NCBI RefSeq assembly: GCF_003096715.1
Contig: NZ_QEOL01000013.1
Span: forward strand, 124,001 to 188,000
Origin: Paraburkholderia silvatlantica
GTDB lineage: Bacteria; Pseudomonadota; Gammaproteobacteria; Burkholderiales; Burkholderiaceae
DNA length: 64,000 bases
Reading direction: 5' to 3'
The notes beneath the pieces were generated by a model. It did no database searches. It had not been told where the DNA came from and was given only the letters and a program-made list of their open reading frames with translations. Positions within the stretch are counted from its first letter, which is position 1. The number at the start of each line of letters is the position of its first letter. A program made the position numbers and the translations under genes. Below, piece after piece: positions 8,689 to 17,180 of this stretch.

Positions 8689-10319
8689 GATGTCTTCTCC
8701 CCTGAACCGTGCGCGTTCGGGGCGAGCCCGGACGACGCAACGCCGGATGACTCAATCTCCATACGCAGCGCTGCCCTGTCGAATTTACCATTGGGGTTGC
8801 GTGGAATATATGGATAACTAATGATATTGCGGGGAACCATGTAACGCGGCAGGCGCTGTATGCACCAGTCGCGAAGGTCATCGACGTCTGAATTACCGGC
8901 CAGGACGACGAGCAGCGCCACTGCTTCGCCAAGCTGGTCGTCCGGGACGCCCAGCGCAACGGCTTCCACGACAAGGCCGCTAGCATGGACCATCTCTTCG
9001 ATTTCCTCCGGACTGATCCGGTAGCCGGAACTCTTGATCTGGGCGTCGTTGCGGGTGATGAAATAGAGAAACCCTTCGCTGTCGCAGCGCACGAGATCAC
9101 CCGACCATACCGCCATGTCACGCGGCGCGCCACCGGATTTTGCCTCGGGCGAAGGGCGGTAGCGTTGTGCAGTACGCGCAGCATCGTTCCAGTAGCCGAG
9201 TGTGACGCACGCGCCCACGTGTACCAGCTCGCCAGGTTCGCCGGGGGCGCACGGCGTACCGTCCTCATGGACTACCAGGACGCGCGCGTTGGGCACTGCC
9301 TTGCCGATCGAGTCGGGCCGACGGCTAACCTCGGCAGGGTCGAGGAACGTCGAGCGGAACGCCTCCGTCAGTCCGTACATCAGGAAGGGGGTGGCCTGCG
9401 GAAAGAGTGCCCTCAGCTTTTGCAGTACAGGCAGTGGAAGGCGCCCCCCGGTGTTCGCGAAGTAGCGCAGTCTATTGCGGGCCGCGTCTGGCCAGGTTGC
9501 GTTCGTGAGCTGCATCCACAATGGCGGGACCCCCGTGATCGCAGTGATGTGTTCCCGCTCACACGCGAGGACGGCATCGTGTGCCGTAAGGTAGTTGAGC
9601 AGCACCGCTGTCGCGCCTGCCGACCACGCCGAGGTCAGCTGGCTCATGCCTGCATCGAAGCTTAGCGGTAGCACGGCGAGTATGCGGTCCGACGGATCGT
9701 GCCGCAGATACTCGGCGACGCTCCAGGCGCCTTCGAGCAGGTTCCGGTGGCTGAGCATCACGCCCTTTGGTAATCCCGTTGAGCCGGAGGTATAGAGAAG
9801 GGCCGCAAGGTCGGTGTCGACGCACGCGGCAGTCGCAGTCAGGATGGCGTCGTCATCGAGCCGGGTGATGCAAAGGTCTCGCCATCGGTGGATCCTGACT
9901 GTGCCCGTCACATCAGAATGCGTCGGGTCTGGTTCATCCACGAGGATTACGTCGACCACCGGCGCAACGCCCTCAGTGCTCAGGGAACGGGCGCGCAAAG
10001 CGGAGGTCACGAGACATCTGGCGCCGCTGTCGCGAAGCACGTGGGCCACCTGGCCTGGTTTCAGGAGTGGATTCACCGGAACGAAAACACATCCTGCGGC
10101 ACAGGCGCCGAGCATCGACACGACGGTCTCCACGCGCTTGTCGAGAAAGATAGCGACGCGTTCGCCCGGCCCGACGCCGAGTGAAGACAAGGCCTGTCCG
10201 AACGCGCGGCTGTGCTGCAGTAGCTGGCGGTAGGTGAGTCGGACATCGCCGCAGACGAGCGATTGCGCATTGGGCGTGCGGCGCGTTGACGACTGGACAA
10301 GATCAAGGAGATTTCTCAT
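8685..10319 (-). CDS. AMP-forming acyl/aminoacyl ligase
   Basis: A 544-residue adenylate-forming enzyme (ANL superfamily). The P-loop-like motif LLYTSGSTGLPKG sits near residue 172. Other hallmarks are YGLTEAF (about 315), WSGDLV (about 420) and the C-terminal lysine motif NPNGKFDR (about 515). The N-terminal part (VFVPVNPLLKPGQVAHVLRDSG) resembles the ligases paired with fold-III decarboxylases in exosortase A loci. With an ACP four genes upstream, its likely job is to activate a carboxylic or amino acid and load it on the carrier. Substrate-specificity residues cannot be read without a structure-based alignment. Confidence 0.85.
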   Translation of the reverse strand: MRNLLDLVQSSTRRTPNAQSLVCGDVRLTYRQLLQHSRAFGQALSSLGVGPGERVAIFLDKRVETVVSMLGACAAGCVFVPVNPLLKPGQVAHVLRDSGARCLVTSALRARSLSTEGVAPVVDVILVDEPDPTHSDVTGTVRIHRWRDLCITRLDDDAILTATAACVDTDLAALLYTSGSTGLPKGVMLSHRNLLEGAWSVAEYLRHDPSDRILAVLPLSFDAGMSQLTSAWSAGATAVLLNYLTAHDAVLACEREHITAITGVPPLWMQLTNATWPDAARNRLRYFANTGGRLPLPVLQKLRALFPQATPFLMYGLTEAFRSTFLDPAEVSRRPDSIGKAVPNARVLVVHEDGTPCAPGEPGELVHVGACVTLGYWNDAARTAQRYRPSPEAKSGGAPRDMAVWSGDLVRCDSEGFLYFITRNDAQIKSSGYRISPEEIEEMVHASGLVVEAVALGVPDDQLGEAVALLVVLAGNSDVDDLRDWCIQRLPRYMVPRNIISYPYIPRNPNGKFDRAALRMEIESSGVASSGLAPNAHGSGEKTS

Positions 10320-10344
10320 GGCCGGATGACGAGCAGGTTCAGGA

Positions 10345-11292
10345 TCAGTGGCGGATCACCATTGCGCCAAAGCAGCCGGCAAGTCCGCTGGAGAACAGCA
10401 TGGAACAGGAGCCCGGTTGCCCGCGTGGCGCGGTGTGGAAATTGATGAACGGATCGGCGCCGAACACATGGCCGAAACGTCCGAAATTCGCGGTGAAGAG
10501 ACGCTCCTGTGGTACGGAAAGCATGGTCATGAGGCGCGACCAGCCAGGCAGGTTCACGTGGTGCGGCAGGACATGGACGAGTTCATTGCCGGTGACGCCG
10601 GCCTGTCGCAGTGCTGCGCGCATCGTCGTGAATGCCGACCAGTAGTAACGGTCGTCCGGCACGGGTTGCAGGTCGTCGTCGGTGCCGCGGAAGTAGCGAC
10701 CGTCCGTATAAAAGTGCAGCCCGACGATGCAGTTGCAGTCGGTGTCGCGCTCCAGCAGGAGCGCGCATGCGCCGTCGCTGTGTAGCGCGAGGTCCTGAAT
10801 GGCGCGCAGATGGTCGCAGCCCGAACCCATCACGTCCGCGCAGACGACGATCGCGCGCTGGACCGGGCGACCTGCGATGGTGAGCACGCGCAGCACGCGG
10901 ATGGCGGCCATCGGCGAGACGCAGTTCTGTTGCATCACCGAGAATGCGAGTGCGCGGTCCAGTCCCATGCGGGACTGGATGAACGCTGCCGTGCCGGCAG
11001 GCGGTGCCATGACGCTGCTCTGGATCGTGTGGGTGTAGATGAGGGCATCGACGCTTGCCCGTGATGCACCGGTACGCTCGAGCAGGGTGGAGACCGCTTC
11101 GCACGCGAGTGCGACCGGTGAGGTTGCTGCGGCGTCGTGGAATTGCTGCACACCGTTGCGCAGCAGCGCGCTGGCGCGAGCCTCGGTAAATCCGCAGTGC
11201 CGGGCCCAGGTGTTTGCATCGACCGTCTGGGCCGGGACGCTGAATGCGATACCCGAGAGCGACAGCGCAGTGGGGGTTGCTGGCACCGGCAT
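10345..11292 (-). CDS. KASIII-like ketosynthase, catalytic partner of pair 1
   Basis: A 315-residue KASIII-like enzyme. Cys124 in MQQNCVSP is the nucleophile and His244 in LPHHVNLP the catalytic histidine. The third position again reads GHV (His275) rather than the GN of FabH. I set the start at the ATG at 11292: a GGGGAG ribosome binding site precedes it and it begins two bases after the end of the upstream partner gene. It is a paralogue of the catalytic member of pair 2 (shared YTHT/YVHT, HVLPHH, FINF/FINL blocks), so the operon carries two similar but separate condensing systems. Confidence 0.83.
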   Translation of the reverse strand: MPVPATPTALSLSGIAFSVPAQTVDANTWARHCGFTEARASALLRNGVQQFHDAAATSPVALACEAVSTLLERTGASRASVDALIYTHTIQSSVMAPPAGTAAFIQSRMGLDRALAFSVMQQNCVSPMAAIRVLRVLTIAGRPVQRAIVVCADVMGSGCDHLRAIQDLALHSDGACALLLERDTDCNCIVGLHFYTDGRYFRGTDDDLQPVPDDRYYWSAFTTMRAALRQAGVTGNELVHVLPHHVNLPGWSRLMTMLSVPQERLFTANFGRFGHVFGADPFINFHTAPRGQPGSCSMLFSSGLAGCFGAMVIRH

Positions 11293-11294
11293 CG

Positions 11295-12323
11295 CTAGTC
11301 TCCCCGGTATTCGAGGATGGCACAGGCGGCCTGGCCCTGAAGGCCGACGGACCACAACAGGATGCACTGGCCCTCAGACGGAACAATTTCCTGCAGCAGG
11401 GCGTCGAACTGTGCTGGCGCGTCGGCGGCACACAGATATCCGGTGTCATCGTGCTCCGGGTACCACATACGCCCTGACAGTCGGGCCTGCGCGCTGATCC
11501 TGCTTGCCAGCGCCGCGTCGATGCGCGGAGGCACGATCCAGTCGATCGCCCCAGGCTTGAATCCGGCCCGCGCGCACGTCTGTCCGATGACTTCGACTAC
11601 GACCATTTCGTCGACGTACATATCGGGTGGCGCGATGAGGAGACAAGGCGTGTGTACGTTGACGTTGAGCACGTGCCACCCCGGTCCCGCGTGCTGCCTG
11701 ACCACAACGGCGGCGGCGCCGTCGCCCAGTGCTGCTGGCGATCCGGCCAGTCGGGAGAACGGCGGCCGCCACCGTTCAGCGCCGACGATCAGTGCAGTGC
11801 GCATGCACTCGTCACTGGCCATCATGTCGGACACGATCTGCAGCGCAAGAAAGAAGGACACGCCCTGCAGCTGTCCAATCGCGAACGGCATACCTGCCGC
11901 GCCCAGTTCGCTGTGCAGGCGACCGGCACACGAGAGCGCGAGGTCGTGCTCAAAACTGGTCGCACAGACGATCACCTGATCCAGTGTGGAGTTGCCCTTG
12001 CCGGGACCCCGCCGGATCGCTTCCCTGGCGACCGTCGATGCCATCTCCGAGAGCAGGAGGGCCGGTTCGCAGGCGACGTGTGCCGCCGTCGCGGCAGGCA
12101 CACGCTGCGGAGAATGGTTGTTGGGACCGGGACCAGGACCTGGCTCGCGGCTCCAGCGCAGCGTATCGGCATAGACTGATCGCATGACGGCTTCCCGCGC
12201 GGATGACGGTGCGGTCGCCGGGGGCCGTAATTCCGCGTCGGACCGCACGCACATCGGCGGGATGTACCGCGCCGTAGCCACAATGTATGGCCGCTGGCGA
12301 ACGGGGTCAGTCGAGCTGGACAT
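11295..12323 (-). CDS. KASIII-like ketosynthase lacking the active cysteine, pair 1
   Basis: A 342-residue KASIII-fold protein. The nucleophile position reads GQLQGVS, so Gly154 replaces cysteine. The histidine region (VPPRIDAAL) has arginine, and the third position (GYLCAAD) has no Asn or His. All three catalytic positions are therefore lost, more completely than in the pair 2 paralogue. It probably pairs with the next gene as a non-catalytic subunit. It overlaps the carrier protein gene by 17 bases. A Pro/Gly-rich stretch (residues 61-67) looks like a flexible insertion. The ERW.PPFSR block is shared with the pair 2 paralogue. Confidence 0.8.
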   Translation of the reverse strand: MSSSTDPVRQRPYIVATARYIPPMCVRSDAELRPPATAPSSAREAVMRSVYADTLRWSREPGPGPGPNNHSPQRVPAATAAHVACEPALLLSEMASTVAREAIRRGPGKGNSTLDQVIVCATSFEHDLALSCAGRLHSELGAAGMPFAIGQLQGVSFFLALQIVSDMMASDECMRTALIVGAERWRPPFSRLAGSPAALGDGAAAVVVRQHAGPGWHVLNVNVHTPCLLIAPPDMYVDEMVVVEVIGQTCARAGFKPGAIDWIVPPRIDAALASRISAQARLSGRMWYPEHDDTGYLCAADAPAQFDALLQEIVPSEGQCILLWSVGLQGQAACAILEYRGD

Positions 12324-12585
12324 GGGATTCCACGAAGTCGACGAGGTTGCTGAAACGCATGAACAGATCGGCAGAAAGGTCCTCCGGCGCGAGCGTGAAG
12401 CCGAAACGTTCCTCGAGCTGAAGCAGCAGGTCTGTCATGTTCATGGAGTCGACACCGACGTCGAACAGGTTGGTGTCGTCTGCGATCAGGTCTGCAGCCA
12501 CGGTGCTGCCGATGGCCGACACCAGGCATGACCGGATGGTGGCTGCGATTTCTTCGCGTCTGGGGCTGTGCGTCTCATGCGTCAT
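12307..12585 (-). CDS. acyl carrier protein
   Basis: A 92-residue carrier protein. The phosphopantetheine attachment motif is DVGVDSMNM with Ser47 as the modified residue, followed by the helix II/III pattern LLLQLEERFGFTL. The charge (many Asp and Glu) fits an ACP rather than a peptidyl carrier, but the loaded group could be an acyl or an aminoacyl unit. It overlaps both neighbours (11 bases with the dehydrogenase, 17 with the ketosynthase), so it is made in step with them. It is the likely carrier for all loading, oxidation and condensation steps of this operon. Confidence 0.88.
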   Translation of the reverse strand: MTHETHSPRREEIAATIRSCLVSAIGSTVAADLIADDTNLFDVGVDSMNMTDLLLQLEERFGFTLAPEDLSADLFMRFSNLVDFVESHVQLD

Positions 12586-13888
12586 GGGGTGTCTCCTGCC
12601 CGGATTGGCGAGCGCTGGCGATGTCAGGTGAAGGGTCAGGCGGGCTGGCGTCGCAGGAAGTCAGCTCGGTGATGTCCCACGGACGTAACGCCGATCGCTG
12701 CGCGGCTCGAGCGATCATGAGTCGCTGCAGGTCGCCGGTGCCCTCCATGATGTCGAACGCCCTGGCGTCCCGGTATGCCTGCTCGAGGGAAGGATAGGTG
12801 GCGATGCCGTCGATACCGGCGATGTCCATGGCAGCGCGCGTCACCCGTGCGGCCACGCGTGAGGCAAACGCCTTGGTCATGGATGAATCCATTGACGTAG
12901 CTATGCCGCGATCCGTCTTCCAGGCCGTGCGGTGACAGAGCAGCCAGGCTGCAGCAATCTGGCGGTCGATGTCGAGCAGGGTTGCTTCCACTCCTGCCAC
13001 GTGTTGGCGACTGTTGGCAGGCGCACCGCCCACGTCGAGCCAGGCCGAGAGGTCCGCGCGCACCCGCCGGCAGGTGCCAACCATGACGGCAGAAAGCAGT
13101 GGCCGGAAGTAATCCCAGGATCGCTGCGCACCCGAGAAGGCGTCATCAAGTGGTTTTTCGTCGCCACGGGCAAGAAGCGCATTGTCGGGTACCTCGCAGT
13201 CCGCGTAGGAGAGGACTGCAAGCTGCGTCGCGCGCAGACCGGCCATCCGCTCGATGCGTGACACCGTGAATCCTGGTGTATTGCAGTCCACCAGGAATGC
13301 ACGGATACCGTAGCGGCCCATCTGCCGGTTGATCGTTGCAAATGTGATCACACAGTCGGCGCGGGCACCGTTCGTGATAAAGCACTTGGTGCCGTTGAGT
13401 ACCCAGCCGCGAGCAGTTTTCCGCGCGGTTGTACGCATGGCAGTCGCATCGGAACCACAGTCAGGTTCTGTGATCGCGAAGGCACCCCAGCGTGGCGTGC
13501 CGGACTGGAACCGCTGGAAGAACCGGGCCTGTTGTTCGGAGGAAGCGAGCGCAACGACCGGCGGCATGGCGAGCCCCGGGCCCGGCAACGCCAGCGCGAG
13601 GCTTGCATCGGCTTCCCCGAGGCAGGTCATCAACCTCACCTGCGCCACGAGAGACTGCAGGGCCGGAGAGCCGCCGTACCGGGTGGGCACGAGGTTCATG
13701 TTCAGGGCTGGTACATCATCTGGACGCCAGGGAGGAGGGTCGGCAATCTCACCGGTTGCGTCCGATTCGGGGCCGACAGCGCGCATCCGCCTGAGAAGCA
13801 GTGCGAGATCGAGTCCACGCTCGGCGAGCGCAGTACCGATGTCGTCGATACCGTGAACCCGCTGCAACGTCTGTTCATGCCGCACCAT
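12575..13888 (-). CDS. acyl-CoA/acyl-ACP dehydrogenase
   Basis: A 437-residue acyl-CoA dehydrogenase. FAD-contact motifs are in place (WGAFAITEPDCGSDATAM and WVLNGTKCFITNGARAD), and the expected catalytic Glu382 lies in IMEGTGDLQR. It introduces a double bond alpha-beta to a thioester. In a carrier-protein operon the substrate may be ACP-bound, as with prolyl- or acyl-carrier dehydrogenases. I chose the ATG at 13888, which follows a GGGGAG site; a longer frame to 13960 lacks one. It is the first gene of the ten-gene operon and is divergent from the GntR gene at 14128. Confidence 0.86.
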   Translation of the reverse strand: MVRHEQTLQRVHGIDDIGTALAERGLDLALLLRRMRAVGPESDATGEIADPPPWRPDDVPALNMNLVPTRYGGSPALQSLVAQVRLMTCLGEADASLALALPGPGLAMPPVVALASSEQQARFFQRFQSGTPRWGAFAITEPDCGSDATAMRTTARKTARGWVLNGTKCFITNGARADCVITFATINRQMGRYGIRAFLVDCNTPGFTVSRIERMAGLRATQLAVLSYADCEVPDNALLARGDEKPLDDAFSGAQRSWDYFRPLLSAVMVGTCRRVRADLSAWLDVGGAPANSRQHVAGVEATLLDIDRQIAAAWLLCHRTAWKTDRGIATSMDSSMTKAFASRVAARVTRAAMDIAGIDGIATYPSLEQAYRDARAFDIMEGTGDLQRLMIARAAQRSALRPWDITELTSCDASPPDPSPDIASARQSGQETPHDA

Positions 13889-14127
13889 GAGGCGTCTCCC
13901 CAATGAGCGCGCCTGCGCCCCCGACCGATATTCACGCGAACCCGTGGGAGAGGTTTGCATGTCGTATGGCCATGAGCGTAGGCTTCAGGGCGCGGGTCGT
14001 CACCTCCGAACATTAGGAGGATGTTGTATCGTGGGCGTTCGCGGCGCCATCATGGCGGTCACGCGGCGGCGGATGGCCGATAATGATGTTCAGAACAGAC
14101 GATGATGGGCAACTACGGGTGTGACGT

Positions 14128-14964
14128 ATGGCAGCGCGCAAACAGACGACAGAGAAAAAACCGTTGCTTCAACCAGGCAACAAGGGACCTCGCACGACCA
14201 AGCGGGGAGATCAGGTGGCTGAGCTCATCAAGAGCTGGATTACCGACGGAAAGGTGCGCCCCGGCATGCGATTGAACAAGGAGGCGGAGCTCCAGGAAAT
14301 GTTCAATGTCAGTCGAGGTTCCATGCGGGAAGCTCTCAAGGCGCTGGAGGTACAGGGGCTTGTGCGCCTGAGTACTGGGCCGGATGGGGGCGCAACGATT
14401 ACGCGCGTGCCGCTCGCCCGAGCATTCCAGTCACTGCAAAACTACCTGTTTTTTGAGAGCATCAGCCTTGAGGATATTTATGCCGTACGGCGCGCGCTTG
14501 AACCGCTGCTTGCTGCAGGGGCCGTCGAGCATCTGACGGAGGCCGACCTCGAAGCGTTGGAGCGCAGCGTGGAGGTCTGTGAGCCGTTTGTGGCAAGCCA
14601 TGAGCATACGCTCGACCAGCGCCACGAGGATATCCACTTTCACGACGTGTTGGCTGCGGCCAATCCGAACGCCTTCCTTCGCTGCGTATGCCAGATCATC
14701 AACCAGATGCTGCATAGTCTCGTGATCGTGGCGGGTAACGTGACCCAGCGGGACTATCAGGCGTTCGGTCGGCAGACCGTCGTTGCCCACCGCGCAATCC
14801 TGGATGCCGCGAAAAGGCGCGACGCCGGCGCAGTGGAGCAGCTCATGGCGGCGCATATGGAGGAAGCCGAGGTGCAATTGCGCAAGGTGCATGCCGCCTT
14901 GCGGCAGAAGCTGGTGCTGGATTCCGATTTGGGCCTGTACGCCGGCAGAAAGGGTGGTGAGTGA
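14128..14964 (+). CDS. GntR/FadR (FCD) transcriptional regulator
   Basis: A 278-residue regulator. A basic N-terminal tail (about residues 1-30) precedes a winged HTH (about 35-100, with MRLNKEAELQEMFNVSRGSMREALKALE) and an all-helical FCD effector domain (about 115-255). The FCD metal-ligand histidines are probably those in EDIHFHDVL and further on. FCD regulators are usually repressors released by a small acid or acyl-CoA. It is divergent from the ten-gene operon and convergent with the amidase, so it may control the biosynthetic operon, the amide locus or both. No palindrome in the 239-base divergent gap is good enough to call an operator. Confidence 0.88.
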   Translation: MAARKQTTEKKPLLQPGNKGPRTTKRGDQVAELIKSWITDGKVRPGMRLNKEAELQEMFNVSRGSMREALKALEVQGLVRLSTGPDGGATITRVPLARAFQSLQNYLFFESISLEDIYAVRRALEPLLAAGAVEHLTEADLEALERSVEVCEPFVASHEHTLDQRHEDIHFHDVLAAANPNAFLRCVCQIINQMLHSLVIVAGNVTQRDYQAFGRQTVVAHRAILDAAKRRDAGAVEQLMAAHMEEAEVQLRKVHAALRQKLVLDSDLGLYAGRKGGE

Positions 14965-14965
14965 C

Positions 14966-15000
14966 GGACACCCGAACTGTTGACGTGTAGTTCAATGTCC
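14966..15000. terminator. hairpin between convergent GntR and amidase genes
   Basis: Nested inverted repeats GGACA/TGTCC and GAACT/AGTTC enclose a ten-base loop in the 51-base gap between two convergent stops. There is no T-run, so a bidirectional terminator is only suggested. Confidence 0.4.
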
Positions 15001-15015
15001 GCCGAATAACTGGCC

Positions 15016-16440
15016 TCAGTGCGTTGCGCGGCCGGGGACGGACGTGGAAAGCGAGCGTGCCACGTCGGTCAGCGGTGCTCGTCCGAAGGAGAGTTCGAGG
15101 ATGTGGCTTGCCCAGAGCACAAGCGCATCGGCGTAACGGCCGCCAACGATCTGTATCCCGACCGGTAGACCATTTGCAGTCGTGCCTGCGTAGACGCTTG
15201 CTGCAGGAAGGCCAAGCTGGTTGCACCAGGCCGTGAAATGGGGAAACAGTTCGTCGCTGGCGCGGAGTTCCGCAAGCGGCATGGCCACGCGCGGATACAC
15301 CGGGCAGATGACAAGGTCGTACCGCTCGAAGAACGCGTTGACCGCAGCGCCGAGTTCTCCGCGCTCGATGAGTGCGCCAAGCAGTGCATGGCGCGATATT
15401 GCCGCGCCCGCGTCAGAGTAGGCCTGCAATGACGGATCGAGCCCCGCTCCGCCGTCAGCCATGTCTTCGGTGAGTTGCCTGCAGCAGGCCGGCCAGAGGG
15501 TGGCGTGAATCGAGTTACAGCGAGCGACACCTGGGGGATCTTCCGGGCACACCTTGGCACCGAGTTCACGGAAGGTGTCGGCCGCACGCATGACCGCGTC
15601 GTGGACGGCGGTTTCGGGCGTAACGGCGAGTCCCAAAGACGGACTGTATGCGATTCGTACACCGCCCGGCGTCGGCTTGCACTTCAGCCCCAGTTCATAG
15701 TCGCTGCCGTCGAACGGCAACGCGTACCAGTCGCGGCTGTCAGGGCGGCTGATGACGGTAAGGACACGGGCGGCATCTGCCACGCAGCGGGTTATGGGGC
15801 CGACGTGGCTTAGCAGTCCAAACGGTCCGCGTGGTGCATGTGGAACGCGGCCGAAGCTCGGCTTGAAACCAAACGTACCCGTGAACGCGGCTGGAATCCG
15901 GATTGATCCGCCGCCGTCGGTGCCGATCGCGACGGGTGCCATGCCAAGCGAGACTGCGGCGGCGGCTCCGCCGCTGCTGCCGCCTGGGGTGCGGCCCGTA
16001 TCCCACGGGTTGCGTGTGACGCCGGTAAGTGGACTGTCGGTGACGATCTTGTGAGCGAAATCGGGCAGGGTGGTCTTGGCGAAGCAGATGGCGCCAGACT
16101 CGCGAAGCCTCGCTACACACGGGCTGTCGTCGTGTGATGGCGTCTCGTCCGTGACACGTGAACCATATCGCGTAGTGAGGCCAGCGACAGCGACGTTGTC
16201 CTTGACGCTGACCGGCACCCCATCAAGAGGGCCAAGAGAGCGCCTGCTTTGCCATCGTCGCTCTGATGCGCGGGCCACGTCGAGCGCGTCCGGAGATATC
16301 TGACAGAAGGCATTCACGGCAGGGTCGAGTTGCTCTGTGCGTAGAAGCACTGCCTTCATCACCTCGACGGGGGAGATCTCGGCCGTCTTATAAAGCTCAT
16401 GAAGCTCCTGTGCCGTCAGATCGCAGATGTCATCGTTCAT
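15016..16440 (-). CDS. amidase-signature family hydrolase
   Basis: A 474-residue amidase-signature enzyme. The catalytic triad is visible: Lys80 in VSVKDN, cis-Ser155 in GGSSGG and the nucleophile Ser179 in TDGGGSIR, with family spacing. These cytoplasmic enzymes hydrolyse amides, aryl esters or carbamates to acid plus ammonia or amine. It is a paralogue of the amidase at 22.4-23.8 kb: the triad residues fall at the same numbers and blocks such as KIVTD.PLTG.TRNPWDT are shared. The substrate presumably enters through the nearby livHMGF-type transporter. It ends convergently with the GntR gene. Confidence 0.88.
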   Translation of the reverse strand: MNDDICDLTAQELHELYKTAEISPVEVMKAVLLRTEQLDPAVNAFCQISPDALDVARASERRWQSRRSLGPLDGVPVSVKDNVAVAGLTTRYGSRVTDETPSHDDSPCVARLRESGAICFAKTTLPDFAHKIVTDSPLTGVTRNPWDTGRTPGGSSGGAAAAVSLGMAPVAIGTDGGGSIRIPAAFTGTFGFKPSFGRVPHAPRGPFGLLSHVGPITRCVADAARVLTVISRPDSRDWYALPFDGSDYELGLKCKPTPGGVRIAYSPSLGLAVTPETAVHDAVMRAADTFRELGAKVCPEDPPGVARCNSIHATLWPACCRQLTEDMADGGAGLDPSLQAYSDAGAAISRHALLGALIERGELGAAVNAFFERYDLVICPVYPRVAMPLAELRASDELFPHFTAWCNQLGLPAASVYAGTTANGLPVGIQIVGGRYADALVLWASHILELSFGRAPLTDVARSLSTSVPGRATH

Positions 16441-16777
16441 ACCACCTCCAAATTAATCATCATAAATAACCATAGATGTGACGCGTCTCCAAGTCAAGTG
16501 TGATCTGGGAGTGGAAAAAATTGGGGTGAACGAGAGAAATTTCGGCATTGACATCCAAATTCTGGGAGTGTAATTTTATGATCACAAATCGCCAACCGAG
16601 TCAGCTGTCAATGAAGCGGGAATGTCGGCTCAAGACGTGACGCAAGTTTGACGGACGTCGAGTGGCACGAACCACCTTGCATGGATTGTTGGTCAATTGA
16701 GGTTAATGCGGCGATCGGACCAGGGCTCTAGTTATGGCGTCGTCTGCGGTTGGTCCAGAGACTCAGGAAATCTTAGT
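16441..16777. other. AT-rich intergenic region
   Basis: No gene seen. A direct repeat TCTGGGAGTG occurs at 16504-16513 and 16561-16570. A dyad centred on TGATCA lies at about 16573-16589 (ATTT..TGATCA.AAAT). A TTGACA box at about 16548 has a weak -10 seventeen bases on but points to no gene. The region contains the upstream sequence of the minus-strand amidase, so the repeats may be regulatory. Confidence 0.4.
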
Positions 16778-17107
16778 TTATTCTTGGGCCAGTTTCTCTG
16801 CGCTGGCGAGGAGGGCTCTCTTCTTTTCCTTGCTGAGCCTGCCGGCGATTGCCAGCAGGCTCGCCAGGTGATCGTCGTCCTCATAGAGGAAGCCCGTGGG
16901 GACGAGTAGTGCTCGCGCCAGACGCTGACTGGTTTGTATGGCAGGGGTATGTTTGCCCTTTTCGTACTGGTTGACGCGGGTGCTGGCTGAGAATTCATCG
17001 ATTCCCGCCTGGATGCCGAGCTGCTCCTGGGTGAGGCCCGAGCGCAGTCGCGCCTGTTTCAGGCGTCGAGGGAAAACGGCATCAAGGGTGGATGTATCGC
17101 GTGACAT
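16778..17107 (-). CDS. XRE-family HTH regulator, copy 1
   Basis: A 109-residue cytoplasmic DNA-binding protein. A Cro/CI-type helix-turn-helix occupies about residues 13-70 (RLKQARLRSGLTQEQLGIQAGID...RVNQYEKGKHTP) with a short helical tail. It is closely similar throughout to the next gene upstream, so the two arose by tandem duplication. An ACTAAG-N5-CTTAGT palindrome sits about 34 bases upstream of its start, in the same position as in the second copy, which points to autoregulation. Confidence 0.85.
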   Translation of the reverse strand: MSRDTSTLDAVFPRRLKQARLRSGLTQEQLGIQAGIDEFSASTRVNQYEKGKHTPAIQTSQRLARALLVPTGFLYEDDDHLASLLAIAGRLSKEKKRALLASAEKLAQE

Positions 17108-17140
17108 CCGGGGAGTGTCCCGGATTCGCTCAAGGATTTT

Positions 17141-17180
17141 ACTAAGTAATTCTTAGTCTAAAGACTAAACATTGCTTGGG
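17141..17180. promoter_or_regulatory. double operator upstream of XRE copy 1
   Basis: A perfect palindrome, ACTAAGTAATTCTTAGT (17141-17157), is followed 23 bases on by a degenerate copy, ACTAAACATTGCTTGGG (17164-17180), which overlaps the end of XRE copy 2. The same two-site layout with the same 23-base period precedes copy 2. It is probably the binding site of one or both XRE proteins. Confidence 0.65.

Noticed and set aside
7444..8817. Plus-strand open frame of about 457 codons
   Set aside because: Antisense to the PLP decarboxylase with intact catalytic residues; no independent evidence.
16540..16590. TTGACA box with 17-base spacing to TAATTT
   Set aside because: It points rightward into the 3' end of minus-strand XRE copy 1. 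No plus-strand gene begins until 17690, so it is probably chance in AT-rich DNA.
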